A DNA stretch of 64,000 bases, from the NCBI RefSeq assembly GCF_000313135.1, contig NW_004457268.1, positions 386,194 through 450,193 on the forward strand. Reading direction: 5' to 3'. Source of the stretch: Acanthamoeba castellanii str. Neff (Eukaryota; Discosea; Longamoebia; Acanthamoebidae). Shown here piece after piece: positions 21,140 through 32,464 of the stretch. The notes below the pieces were generated by a model, which saw only the letters and a list, made by a program, of their open reading frames with translations, had not been told where the DNA came from and made no database searches. The position numbers and the translations under genes were made by a program. Position 1 is the stretch's first letter; every line of letters begins with the position of its first letter.

Positions 21140-23529
21140 TCAGCTCGCCTCGGGTCGCGAGCCGGGAGGGAGGAAGAACTCGAACTCGGGCACCACCACC
21201 TCGAACTCCTCGTGCGAGTCGAGGTACTCCTGCACACGACGCGTTCCCAATCTTAGAAACGTTTGGTGGTTCCGACGTGGAAGGTGAGGGAGGGTACGTA
21301 CCATGGTGAAGCTGCCCTTCATGGTGCCGTGCGGGGCAGGCTGGGGGCAGCAGCTCTCGTACTCGAAGTAGGCGCCGGGCTCCATGACGGGGAACAGCCC
21401 GATCACGCCCCGCCCGCGCACCTCCTGCACCTGCCCGTCGGCGCTCGTTATCACCCAGTGCCTCGACTTGAGCTGTCATCGCACCACCAATGGCAACACA
21501 ATCAGTACGACGACGCAGCACTCGAGTGTTAGACGCGCGTCGTGTGCGTGTGCGTGTCACCTACCTGGGAGGATCGAGCGGAGCAGTCAGCGGGCATGTG
21601 CATGCGTATTTGGTAGGCCCAGAAGTAGGAGGGCGGGTCCGACCTCAGGCTCGACTTCTCCGGGACGAAGAGCGGGGAGGTCTCCACCGTGATGCCGTGC
21701 GTCGTCGCCACGCCCACCCCGCGGGCTCCCGGCTGCGGGAACAGGTTGATCTGGCACTTCTCATCCACTGCATACAGGAACACCACACCACACACCACAC
21801 ACCACACACACAACACACACACACACGGTCAGCTGCCAAACAGAGTACACACCTCTGGGCGTGATGGGGGGGAGGGGTTTACACACGTTTGTACAGGCCC
21901 TTGGTGAGATTGGCGAGGTGATCGGACAGGTACGAGGTGTAATCTCGCGCGAGCAAGAACGTGTGCTGGTAGTCCTCCCTATGTCATGTGCGGCGTGCAT
22001 GCCGTGTGTGTCGCGTGTGTCGTGTTGTGCCGTTGTGTCGCGTGTGTCGCGTGAGTGTCGTGTCGTATCGTGTCGTGAGGGTGAGCTTAATCATCGACTG
22101 GCGACAGGACCACGCAGAGAGGAGAGGAAAGAAGGGGGGAGGGGGGGGGGTGGCCCTACGAGCAGGCGACCACGTTGCCTCGGCTGCCGTGGCCCTCGAG
22201 GTCGTGCAGGAGCACAAACACGATCTTGCCCTGCGTGTGGTGTCGTAGGCGCCACGCACGTGAGCGATTGGGCAGGCATAACGCGCGCGTGCACGCTAGG
22301 AAAAATGGAGGAGGTGGGGGGGGGGAAAGGGTACCATGAACCGGGAGCGGGCGATGGGGCACGCCTTGGCGAGCCACTGCGGGAACAGTGGGTCGTTCTG
22401 CACGTGCCGCGTGATGGTATCGGAAAGCAGGCGGATGTCGTTCACGCCCAGCAACTGCATCTCCACCCGGTGGTCCTACGTGCGCTCACGGCGAAAGGAC
22501 ACACACACACACAACGCGCACACCACACAATCGTAAAGCCGGGTACGGATATATATATATATATGTGGTATTTATATATATATAGAAGGGTCGGGTGTTG
22601 GTTGCGCGTGCAACGGCGGTGGTGGTGGTGGTGGTACGTAGAAGGAGTAGCCGCCGAGAAGGCCGGAGAGGTTGGTGATGAGGTTCTGGCCGTTGCGAAT
22701 GCGAAGGGAGCACTTCATTTCCAGCGGCAGCTCCGCTCCCAGGACTTCCTCCAGCTGACGCACTGCCTCCTGTCATTTGCCGCATGGCCCAACGATACCA
22801 CACGACACACGAAACACACGGCACACCAATCATGGGTCAGTAAATGGGAGATGCCGGTTGTGTAGAGGATCGCGTGGACGGGCGCGTGTGGGGCCAGATG
22901 GTCTATATGTACCGGCGTGGCGGCGGGCATGAGGGTGATCTGGGGAAGTTTGGCGGCGAGCCACTTCTCGTAGGCCTCCCACATGTCGCTCACGCCCGCG
23001 TACAGCGCGCGGTACTCGCCGTGCTCCTGCACCATCTCCCCATAGAGACGCTGTGGAGCCCCCCCCCCCGTCAGTGCGTGCGGGCGTGGGGTGAGCGTGT
23101 GCGCGTGCCATAGAGGTACGCACCTTGAAATCGACTCCCTCTGCGCTATTTGCCTGCGACGCGCCTGCAGAACATTTGGTCGAGAGGGAAAGCAAAAGAA
23201 GAAGCAGATGAGCTGCAGATGGATAAGAAAGAGCAGCTTGCGAGGGCCCAAGTACCGAATGGGCGGCGAATGCGCCAGTCGCGTTGGCACAGACGGCGCC
23301 ACACGCGATTGTCTGTGGCAGCGGCGTGCCAGGCGCGACACACGAGCCCGGCGTGGGCCAGGTACGAGGGGCGGTCCAGCAGCGAGAACGCCTCGAGCAG
23401 CGGCACCCACGGGAGAGCCGCCCACCCGTCTCCTCCACCTGTCTTGTCTTCGTCCATGGTACTGCTGCTGCTGCACGTCGCTTGCTCTGTTGGTTGGTCC
23501 TCTGCCAGCTCGACGCTCTTCCTCTTCAT
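21140..23529 (-). CDS. FBXO3: FBXO3-like F-box protein with SMI1/KNR4-type and ApaG domains
   Basis: A predicted substrate receptor of an SCF ubiquitin ligase. The domain order matches FBXO3. An N-terminal F-box spans about 23440-23240 (LLDRPSYLAHAGLVCRAWHAAA). A SMI1/KNR4-like region spans 23050-22650 (VRQLEEVLGAELPLEMK, NGQNLITNLSGLLGGYSFY). A linker with MQLLGVNDIRLLSDTITRHV follows. The C-terminal ApaG domain covers 21780-21140 (SYFWAYQIRMHM, SRHWVITSADGQVQEVRG, GVIGLFPVMEPGAYFEYESC). The start is taken at MKRKSVEL (ATG 23529). It is split by about eight introns, several carrying CGACAC-type tracts on the sense strand. There is no long acidic C-terminal tail such as human FBXO3 has. Only 108 bp separate its start from EMC5. 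Confidence 0.88.
22548..22586 (+). repeat. AT-rich TATA dinucleotide runs in an FBXO3 intron
   Basis: Two short (TA)n runs flank a GTGGTATT spacer inside an intron of the F-box gene. They stand out in an otherwise GC-rich region. Confidence 0.7.
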
Positions 23530-23637
23530 GGTGGTGTGCGGCTTTTTCGCTTTTCTCTCTCTTTTCTCGCCCAGAATAGAATAAAGAAAACAAGCCTCGA
23601 AAAGGCGAAAAATTGAAATCAAAAAAGAGGCAAGAAG

Positions 23638-24206
23638 ATGAACAGCGCGGACAAGGGACGACTAATTGCAGTGTTGGGTTTTGCCCTGCTCCTCCACTCT
23701 GCCTACTCGGCCACTCAATGTACGCTCCCATCTTCATTTGTTGCAGTAAATCGCTTTTCATCTCAGTCCCCAAATTCTGTGCCAGATCGCAACTACTTGC
23801 GAATCATGGAGACACCGACCGGGTCACTTCCTCTGGACGTACGATCAGCCACTTGTCATCTTTATTTCCCCCTCTTCGCCTGATTTTTGTTTTATTGTTT
23901 GTTTTTTTTTGGCACGTTTGTAGATTACGTTTGAGTGCGTGGCATCGGTGGTGCTGTGTGCATACGGTTCTCTCTTGTGGGCGGGCACCCTCTTGCCCAT
24001 CCGCCTCTCTGCCTCGCTCATGCACCGGTACGTCGCCATCCCCACAAGGGATCGGGGCTGCTCAAAATGCCAGCAGCTCCGTGGCCGCGGCAGCGCACCA
24101 ACCGGTCTGTCTTGGGAACGGTGTGGGATCCTGCAGGACGTTTGATGCTGCTCACTCGCGAACCGAGTTCCAGACCTTCAACCACCGGCACAAGTGGGCG
24201 TGTTGA
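23638..24206 (+). CDS. EMC5: ER membrane protein complex subunit 5 (EMC5/MMGT1)
   Basis: EMC5 is a small two-helix core subunit of the ER membrane protein complex, which inserts tail-anchored and multipass proteins. It is also described as a membrane magnesium transporter. Four exons (23638-23719, 23786-23838, 23924-24027, 24137-24206) give 102 residues. Helix 1 is LIAVLGFALLLHSAYSA. Then YRNYLRI and SLPLD match the family loop. Helix 2 is VASVVLCAYGSLLWAGTLL, followed by the conserved TEFQTFNHR near the C-terminus. The protein lacks the longer cytosolic tail of the human subunit. No single reading frame covers the gene, so splice phase was decisive. Confidence 0.88.
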
Positions 24207-24411
24207 GGTTGCTGGAGGTGATGATCGCCTCACTTTGCGTGTGTTTCGCCGTGTGGCCGACATTAAAATTCCAATCCCAATCCCACCGGCCCAACCCCCG
24301 AGCCCGAAAGGCGGAAATAGCGGGGGCGGGGTTTGAGCAAGACGAGCCCTGTGTTTAATTTTTGGTGTTTGTATCGCGCCCGGAGCCTGCAGCACGGCTT
24401 GAAGAAGAGAG

Positions 24412-26691
24412 ATGGCCGACCACCCCTTCACCAGCGGCCTGGATGACGACGACGTCAGCCCCCTCCTGCCGTCGCAGCTGCTTATCGTGCCCAAGAAAAA
24501 GCACGGGCATGGACACGGCGGCAAGAAGAAGGGGCACAAACACGGCTCCAAGTGCGTAGAAAACAAAAAATCGAACAAATCATCTTCATACTCGTATCCG
24601 TTGAAGGTGCGAAGATGATGAGTTCTTACAAGATGCATGTTTTTCTTTGATGGATATGTCGCCCAGATCGGAATCGAGCTGTTGCGATATGAAGCTCCTC
24701 TCGTTCGTTGTCATCGGCGGCATGACTCTCATCTACGTGGTAGGCGAGCTGGGCGTTGCCATTTGGCTGGGCTCCCTGACTCTGCTCTCCGACGGGTATG
24801 CGCCCTTGTCCCTTGTCCTTTCCAAATCCTCGCGCCCCGAAACGCCCCAGCAGAGAGACGCACGGCGTTAACGCCCTTCCCGTCTTCTCTGTCTCTCGAT
24901 AGCACCGGCTAACACCTCTCCGTGTTCCTCGCTCTCTCGTTCAGGTTCCACAACTTGAGCGACGTCGTTTCGCTCTACATCGCCTTCTGGTGCGCATTCT
25001 CCTTCTTCTTCTCTCGCGCCTCTCGCTGTGCGTGTCGTCAGCTGACGCCGCGTGCGCGTGTCAACCGTGCAGGGCCGTGCAAGCCTCCAAGAGGGAGTCG
25101 AGCGACCAGATGTCCTACGGTTGGGTGCGTTCAGAGATTCTGGGAGGGCTCACCAACGGGTGCTTCCTGCTGTCCCTCTGCCTCTACGTCGCCCTCGAGT
25201 CCATCCCCCGATTCATCGATCCGCCGGAATTCGACTCTGGCTGGCCGTTCATCATCGTGGCCGCCTGCGGTCTGGGCATCAACACCTTCGGCACCATCGT
25301 CTTCGCCTGTACGCCGCATGCCTGCCCGCCCGCCTGTCCTGTTGTTGTTGTTGTTGTTGTTGTGGCTTTTTCTTTTCTTTTCTTTTGTCTACTCGGGTAG
25401 CGCTAGCGAGCCACACTCTCATTCTCGTTCTCCTTCCCCTCTAGTCACTGGTCTGTCGCACGGTCACTCGCACTCGCACGGCGGCGGACATGGCCACGCG
25501 CACGGCGGCGGCGACAAGAAGAAGGAGAAGCACGGCCACTCCCACGGCCACGGCGACAAGAAGAAGAAGGAGAAGCACGGCCACTCCCACGGCCACGGCG
25601 ACAAGAAGAAGGAGAAGCACGGTCATTCCCACGGCCATGGTGACAAGAAGAAGAAGGACAAGCACGGCCACGCCCACGCCGAGGTACGCGCCTGCCTGCG
25701 CTCTGTTCGTTGTGGCGCGAGGACTCACCCGCCCTCGATACTCAACGTGCAGAAGAAGAGGGAGCTCAAGTTCGACCTCAACATGTGGGGCGTGTTCATC
25801 CACTACGCCGGCGACATGCTCTCGTCGGCGGTGGTGCTCGTCATGGGCTTCATCATCCACTACGTCGACGGCAGGTGGGTCCTCTACATCGATCCGGCCT
25901 CGTCGCTCCTCATCGTGGCCCTCATCCTCTGGACCACGTACCCGCTCGTCAGGGACTGCTCCATGATCCTCCTGCAGAGCACCCCTGGGTACTCCCCCCA
26001 TTCCGCCACCACGGTGCCCCAGGCTTTCGTGTGGTGCGCGTCAGCTGACTGACTGGTCATGCTGTCGTTGTGTGCAGTGAGGTGGCGCTCGGCACCCTCA
26101 GGGAGGATCTCCTCACGCTGCCCGGCATCGAGTCGGTCCACGACCTCCACGTGTGGCAGCTGACCGAGGGCACGGTCGTGTGCTCCGTGCACGTCGCCAT
26201 CGAAGAGGGCACCGTGTGGAAGGGCCTCGTCAAGAAGGTGAAGAAGGTCATGCACAACCACGGCATCCATTCTTCCACCGTGCAGCCCGAGTTCGTGCCC
26301 AGGAACCACCCCGTACGTCTCTCCCCCCCCCAATCTTGCTCACGAAAAACAAACGTGTTGCGTGCGCGCGCGTTGTTTGGTGCTCACGCCTTGCTTCATT
26401 CTGTGTGCGGGGGGGGGTCCACAGGTCAAGGCCTTCTGCGAGGAGAACTGCAAGCCCGGCTGCGAGGAGAACTGGTGCTGCAAGAAGACCGCGGACAAGC
26501 ACAAGAAGAACGGCCATGACGACCACGATGACCACGACGACCATGGCCACGGGCACGGGCACGGGCACGGGCATGGCCACGGACACCACGAGGACGACGA
26601 AGAGAGCCACTACCACCCCGTCGTCGACCCGGCCTCCCGAGAGCCCACGACAGCCCTCAACGAATCCGGGGTGAGGTTGGTCAACCTCTAA
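24412..26691 (+). CDS. CDF-family zinc transporter (ZnT/ZRC1 type)
   Basis: A cation diffusion facilitator predicted to move zinc out of the cytosol into vesicles or out of the cell. Exons run from ATG 24412 to a TAA at 26689-26691. Residues expected to form the transport site are visible as FHNLSD in helix 2 and HYAGD in helix 5. The loop between helices 4 and 5 (25455-25680) carries about four tandem copies of a His-Gly/Lys block, each about 15 residues. A cytosolic C-terminal domain ([18 protein letters not shown]) is followed by a Cys cluster ([15 protein letters not shown]) and another His/Asp/Gly tail. The N-terminus also has HGHGHGG. The extra Cys-rich metal-binding tail is beyond the usual family plan. 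Confidence 0.92.
25500..25680 (+). repeat. In-frame His-Gly/Lys tandem repeat in the zinc transporter
   Basis: About four near-identical units of roughly 45-48 nt (GGCCACTCCCACGGCCACGG followed by Lys codons) code the cytosolic histidine loop. The high identity between units suggests recent duplication or gene conversion. Confidence 0.85.
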
Positions 26692-26854
26692 GGAGTCACT
26701 TGCGCCACTTCTCTTTCTCTTCCCTTTTTGTAATTTTTTCCTTTTTATTTTACACATTTTATTTCTCGCTTCTGTTTTGGCGCGGAGAGCGGTATCTGTG
26801 TGAGATTTTGTAATTCCATACATCACATTTGAGCAAGTTCTTCTGCCGCTCGAG

Positions 26855-28584
26855 ATGGTACGTGCCGCGGTGTGGTATGCCTTGCGCCTTCTTAATTGTG
26901 ATTCTTGTGGCGAGCAGAAGCCCTTCCACAAATTTCCCACAGAGCACAAGGCGGTGATCCACGATGTGAGCTACGATTTCTACGGGAAGCGGCTGGCGAC
27001 GTGCTCTTCGGACCAAAAGGTAAAGGTGTGGGATCTCGATGAAGAATCGCACTGGAAAAAGACGGCCGAATGGAAGGCCCACAAGGGCTCCGTCTGGAAG
27101 GTCGAGTGGGCTCATCCCGAATTCGGCCAAGTGATTGCTTCGTGCTCTGTCGATCGTTCCATCTGCATCTGGGAAGAGGGCGAGGAGGAAGGCACGTAGT
27201 CTCCTTCGCCGCCTCTTGGCCTTCGTGCTGCCGCGCGCGTGCTAATCGTCTAAGTCATCTGCGCTGCAGTGCGGGGCCAGGGCCGAACGTGGATTAAGCG
27301 TGCTGAAATCGTTGACTCGCGTGACTCGGTGAGAGATATCAAGTTTGCGCCTCACCACATGGGCCTCAAGCTTGCCACCTGCTCTGCTGACGGCTTCATG
27401 TACAGCAGCCCAAACATCCTCCAATCGCCGTGTACCCCTGTTTCGCGCTTGTGTGCTCGGCGTGGTCTCACTGTACTGGCTGGCTTGTGCTCACAGCCGA
27501 ATCTACGAGGCCATGGACATCATGAACCTCAACCACTGGTCGCTCACCGCCGAATTCGAATCTCACAAGGGGTACGCTCTTCCTCTCTCCACCTTTCTTT
27601 GTGTGCTCCGATTTGTCGAGACTCTCTCCACGATCTAATGTGGCGACGCCGGCAGAGGGAGCAACTGCATCAGCTGGAACTCCTCCGCCTTTGACAAGCC
27701 TTCGATGGCGGTGGGCAGCGCGGGCGACCAGGGTAATCCCTCCCCTCACCGCTGCTGCGTTCCTGCGCGTCTCTGTGTCGGACCGGTCTGCACGCGCGCC
27801 TGGCCGCCCAAGCTTGTGCCCGTGTGCCCATCGTGCTGTTATTCGTCGCGCCGTGTCCTCTAGAGGTGAAGGTCTGGGAGTACAACGAGCAGCAGGGCAG
27901 GTGGAAGGTCGCCTACGCCCTCAGTGGCCACGCCGAAGAGGTGCACGACGTCGCCTGGGCGCCCAATCTCGGTACGTGCGCGTTGTTATTGTCTGCTCTA
28001 CGGGAGGCTGCACTTGTATTGTGTCAATTTGATTTCCCTTCCGACTCACTGAACGCAAACCTGGTCTACCGTGCTGCAGGGCGAACCTACAATCTGATCG
28101 CGACCGGATCGAAGGACAAGACGGTCCGCATCTGGCGCTTGCCCACCGCTCGCTCTCCCACTCAGGTACGTCGCGCTGTTTTTCGTTTCTGCTGCCCGGT
28201 CACTTCAAGAAAGGTGGCATGCCAGCTCACCCCCTCTTCTCTTACTAAACGTTGGCTCGTCCAGTTTGCACCCTACGAGGAGGCGGCCCTGAAGGAGCAC
28301 AAGGACGCCGTGTGGCGGGTGCAATGGAACGTGACGGGCACAATTTTGGCTTCCTCGGGTACGCTGGCTTTGGGCGACTGGCTACTTCTCGTCAATGTGC
28401 CTTGGCTCTCATCTATGAAAGCTGTCTTTCAATCCACCCACACGCGTGGCGTTGTGCAGGAGACGACGGGAACGTGTGCCTGTGGAAGGCAAACTTCAAG
28501 GGCCAGTGGCAGCTCCTCTCCATGGTCGGCGGAGACGACGACGATGCCGAACCCACGTTCATCTCTGCCAAGCAGGACGACTAA
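26855..28584 (+). CDS. SEH1: Nucleoporin SEH1
   Basis: This WD-repeat protein belongs to the Nup107-160 (Y) complex and the GATOR2/SEA complex. The reading starts with ATG (26855-26857) followed at once by an intron (26858-26917, donor GTACGT). It then continues through exons 26918-27191, 27270-27399, 27497-27571 and further exons to a TAA at 28582-28584. Conserved stretches include [62 protein letters not shown] and DVAWAPNLG, with [12 protein letters not shown] and [10 protein letters not shown] at the C-terminus. The intron 27192-27269 appears to use a GC donor. The protein ends shortly after the last blade with an acidic stretch. If the first intron were retained, about 20 extra residues would precede KPFHKF. 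Confidence 0.93.
26858..26917 (+). other. Intron immediately after the SEH1 start codon
   Basis: The sequence ATG|GTACGT ... GAGCAG|AAGCCC leaves the initiator Met alone on the first coding exon. Phase is preserved and the spliced N-terminus MKPFHKF fits the family length. Confidence 0.6.
27192..27269 (+). other. GC-AG intron in SEH1
   Basis: The exon ends GGAAG, the intron begins GCACGT and ends CTGCAG. This choice (phase 1) joins the acidic EEE stretch to [11 protein letters not shown], matching the SEH1 family. No GT donor in the neighbourhood keeps the frame. Confidence 0.65.
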
Positions 28585-28755
28585 ACCCACGCCCCTGTAC
28601 ATACCAACCAATCGCCATTTCTCTCGGCGTCGATCACCAACAACCGAACCAAACAAAGGGCCAAGTCTTTCTTTTTTTCTTTCCTTTTCTTTTTTCTCCA
28701 CGTGGCTTTTCGGTAATAATTATTTATAAAATAAACAAATCTACAAGCCAAGAAG

Positions 28756-30884
28756 ATGGAGCAGCCACCGGAGGGCGAGGAGGAGTGGAGCGGGGCGTTG
28801 GCGGGCATGGCCCTTGCGGAAGAGGAGGAAGAGGCGGGGGAGGGGCAGCAGAAGAGTCGGGCGCAGCAGCAGCGGCGGCCGCGGCCCAACGACAAGGTGC
28901 GGCGCAAGAAGAAGACTCCGGAGGAGGCCGCCCGTGCCGCCCAGGCCAAGGTGGCCGCCCAGCAGCTCGGGGCCGCGCGGCTCGAGAAGGCCGCCCTCGA
29001 CGACAAGAAGCCCGAGGACGAGGGCTGGAAGGACGTCTACTGGTCCTTCCTCCACAGCAACCACAACAACCACAACGTTGGCCAGGGCCAGGGCCAGAGC
29101 GGCGCGGACCAAGGCCAGGGCCAAGCCGATGCCGCGGCGGTGGCGGTGGGGAAGGCGGAGCTGGACGAGGACGAGGTCGACGCGGAGCGATCGTGGGCGC
29201 TCGTGTCCGGGCTCGACCCGGCCCGCGCGCAGGCCGTCAGCCAACGGGAGGCCGCCACCCCCACCCTCTCCTCCGACCACCGCCGTACTCCCTTCCTTCG
29301 CTTCTGTAGTGTGTTCCCACACGGTGCGGGCTGTGCTGACGTTGTGTGCCTGCTGCGGCGGGGCGGCACGCAACAGAGCAGTTCGTGGAGGGGTCGCAGG
29401 CCAACTGGGACCGGTTCTACCAAAACAACACCGTTAACTTCTTCAAGGTGCGTGGGGAGCTCAGCTGGCTGGCTGCCGGCTGTCGTGGTGCTTTGCTTTA
29501 TTGCAAACAACGTGGATACGCCTGGTGCACCACATTCATTCGTGTGTGTGTGGCTGGGGGGGGGGTCATCCAGGATCGGCACTACCTGCACCACCAGTTC
29601 CCGGAGCTGCTTCCCAGCGACGAAGAGGTTCGTGGAACCCATCCCTAACGATCCTCCTCGCCATTGTCGCTGTATCGTCGTGTTGTGTGTGCGTGTGCGT
29701 GTGCGTGCGTGTGTGTGCGTGCGTGCGTGCGTGCGTGTGTGCGTGTCGGTGGCGGTGGTGCTGACTTGTGGTGGTCCACAGCGCACGTTCCTGGAGTACG
29801 GGTGCGGGGTGGGCAACACCATTCTGCCCCTTATGAAGACCCACCCGCGCGCGCGCTTCTACGCGACCGACTTTTCGCCCACCGCCATCCGCCTCCTCCA
29901 GGTACGCACGTGACCACACGACGTACATATGATGGCAACTCTGCTGCCTAGCAGGCCCTCGCGATGTAGTGGTTGGGTGTCGTGTCGTATTTCGCTCATC
30001 GCACACACGCGGGATACTCACGGGGCGTCGCACTCAGACGCATCCCGAGTTCGAGGCGGGACGGTGCACGGCCTTCGTGAGCGACCTGACCAAGGAGGAC
30101 CTGCCGGCCTCCATCCCCTCCGAGTCCGTCGACTTTATTCTGCTCGTCTTCGTCATGTCTGCCCTCGCCCCCGGTACGCCCTCACACACCAAAGTTGTTC
30201 GCGTTCTCTTTCCCGTGGCGGCTTGGCTCCGGCGAGACTTCATTCGTTCGTTCGTTCGTTCGTTCGTTCATTTTACGACGAGTGCGCTTCGCAGAGCAAA
30301 TGGTGGACGTGCTGGCCAAGCTGCATCGGGTGCTGAAGCCCGGGGGCGCGATCCTCTTCCGCGACTATGGCGAGTACGACATGGCGCAGCTGCGGTTCCT
30401 GTCGCGCAAGAACCCCAACAAGATCGACGAGTGCATGTACGTGCGATGGGACGGCACCACCTCCTACTTCTTCTCGCTCGGTATACTTTGCCCCTCCACC
30501 TCCACCACCACCTCCTCTTAGCCATTGCCCTCCATGCGAGAGACGCTCCGCCTGCTCAATCCTCACGCGGAATGCCGGACAGAGGAGCTGCGGGAGCGGT
30601 TTGGGAAGGCCGGGTTCATCGAAGACGAAAACAAGTTTGACATCCGCGAACTCAAGAACCGGAAGCGCAAGGTGCGTTCTTCTTTCTTCGTTCTTCTTCT
30701 GGGGCACATTCACACAGTGTCATCACGTTATTATAACATGACCGTGTGCCCATTGTGCGATCAGATCGTCATGTTCCGGGTGTGGGCCAACTCCCGATTC
30801 CGCAAGCCCCTCCCCGGCGATCTCCCCACCGCTTGCCCACCCACGGGCTCTGCCTCCAGCAGCGAGCAGGAGACGGTGGCCTAA
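28756..30884 (+). CDS. METTL2/8 (Trm140)-type tRNA m3C methyltransferase
   Basis: A SAM-dependent methyltransferase predicted to form 3-methylcytidine in tRNA anticodon loops. The N-terminal ~165 residues are low complexity: acidic, then Lys/Arg-rich, then Gln-Gly and Asp/Glu. The family core begins with ANWDRFYQNNTVNFFKDRHY and HQFPEL. The SAM-binding motif I is EYGCGVGNT and motif II is FYATDFSPTAI, with FVSDLT, SVDFILLVFVMSALAP, LKPGGAILFRDYGEYDMAQL and YVRWDGTTSYFF after it. The C-terminal IVMFRVWANSRFRKPL is typical. About eight exons are present, and the ones in the catalytic half are short. The protein is longer than animal METTL2 because of the N-terminal extension. The substrate tRNA cannot be decided from sequence. 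Confidence 0.9.
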
Positions 30885-31034
30885 GTGGCGCTGTCTTCGC
30901 TTGGCCACGCCACACAAATCAAAAAGAAAAAAAAAGCAAAAAAAGTGAAATGCGAAAAAACAATTCCTTGCCGTTTTCCACTGCGCACTTCGCTTTCGTC
31001 CTCGCCACAACACATACCATCCCTCCCATTCATC

Positions 31035-32234
31035 ATGGTATGGTTCCAAATCCCTTCGTTTTGCTTCCTTTATGCACTGCGCACAGTGATCCAATGTTGT
31101 GGCGCTCATCTCGAAATTGATTTTCAATCTTTAAAACGTATTTCCTTCCTCCCATCCCCTGGGGCGTGCGCAGTTGGTGCTCGTAATTGGTGATCTGCAC
31201 ATCCCGTACCGTGCTCACGGTCTGCCCAAGAAGTTCAAGAAGCTTTTGGTGCGCCCCCCCCCCCACGCGCAATGCAACGCGCTACGCAACGCGCCGTGTG
31301 CTCCCCCCTCCAATCTGACGTTCGTCTCTACGCATCACCCGCTGGTGTAGGTTCCGGGCAAAATCCAACACATCTTGTGCACCGGCAACCTGTGCACAAA
31401 GGAGGTCTTCGAGTACTTCAAGACCCTCGCCAACGACGTACACATCACCCGCGGTGATTTCGATGAGGTTCGTTCGCCTTCTTTTTCTTCTCCTCCTCTA
31501 CACTTGTTTCGTGCGCTGTCGGTGCCCCCCCCCCCTCTGCTGGCCCTTCTCTCGGCTGACCCCCAACCACGTCGCGTGGACGATACGGGCGGTGCCCCCC
31601 CCCCTTGCACCCCAGAACACCAAGTACCCCGAGAACAAGGTGCTCACGCTGGGCGAGTTCAAGGTGGGTCTGTGCCACGGCCACCAGGCGGTGCCGTGGG
31701 GCGACAGGGAGAGCCTGGTCATCCTCCAGCGACAGCTCGACGTGGACATCCTCATCACCGGCCACAGCCACAAGTTCGAGGCCTTCGAGTACGAGAGCAA
31801 GTTCTTCATCAACCCGGGCTCCGCTACGGGCGCCTACTCGGGCCTCAACGTGTACCTCCTCCTCCTTCTTCTCCTCCTTCTCCTTTCCACCACCTCTTCT
31901 TGTTCGTCGTCATCGTCCCTGTGTCGTGCTGGCCGACGTTGGGGGCCTTTGCCTGAAACATTTTTGCGTGGCGTTGTTGCGGTGATTGGGTTGGGATGGT
32001 GGCGGCGGGCCTCTGCAGGGAAGCGACGCCGTCGTTTGTGCTGATGGACGTGCAGGGCGCCCATGTCGTGACCTACGTCTACCAGCTCATCAACGACGAA
32101 GTCAAGGTACGGCCGCATCCGGCCCGACCGTGCGCCGGTTTCGCGGCCCTTGCCTGTGTGCGTGGATCTCACCACCGTGTTCTCTGCTGCGATGCGCTGC
32201 GCAGGTGGAGAAGATCGAGTTCAGGAAGAGCTAG
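31035..32234 (+). CDS. VPS29: Retromer subunit VPS29
   Basis: VPS29 is a calcineurin-like phosphoesterase fold that works as a scaffold in the retromer complex for endosome-to-Golgi recycling. Six coding exons (31035-31037, 31174-31248, 31351-31467, 31616-31851, 32019-32106, 32205-32234) give exactly 182 residues, the length of human VPS29. Conserved features are [65 protein letters not shown] and [10 protein letters not shown]. The first coding exon holds only the ATG. The third splice donor had to be set at 31852 (GTACCT) and not 31850 to keep phase. Confidence 0.95.
31038..31173 (+). other. Intron immediately after the VPS29 start codon
   Basis: ATG is followed directly by GTATGG, and the acceptor GCGCAG precedes TTGGTGCTC. 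The spliced start is M-LVLVIGD. No other in-frame ATG fits the family N-terminus. Confidence 0.75.
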
Positions 32235-32464
32235 GCAGCGCACGCGATACTCTTGTGACCGTGCGCCAAGGGGGGGGGGAACAACATGATCAGTGGTGGC
32301 ATGCCGTAAAAAGGCCCCGTGTGTGTGTCGTGTGTGTGTTGTGTGTTACGTGGCTTGAGAAGTGGGAGGGAGACTCCAGCAGTGTTGGGCGCGTGGGGCC
32401 ACAAAATGGAAGAGAGTACACAGCCGCTGGGGAGGGGGAGGCGAGGCGGGGGATGAGGGGGCGT

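Noticed and set aside
32290..32464. GTGTGTCGTGTGTGTT tract between VPS29 and the carbonic-anhydrase-like gene as an RNA gene
   Set aside because: It is simple-sequence DNA like the intronic tracts, and no stable fold or tRNA-like box is apparent.
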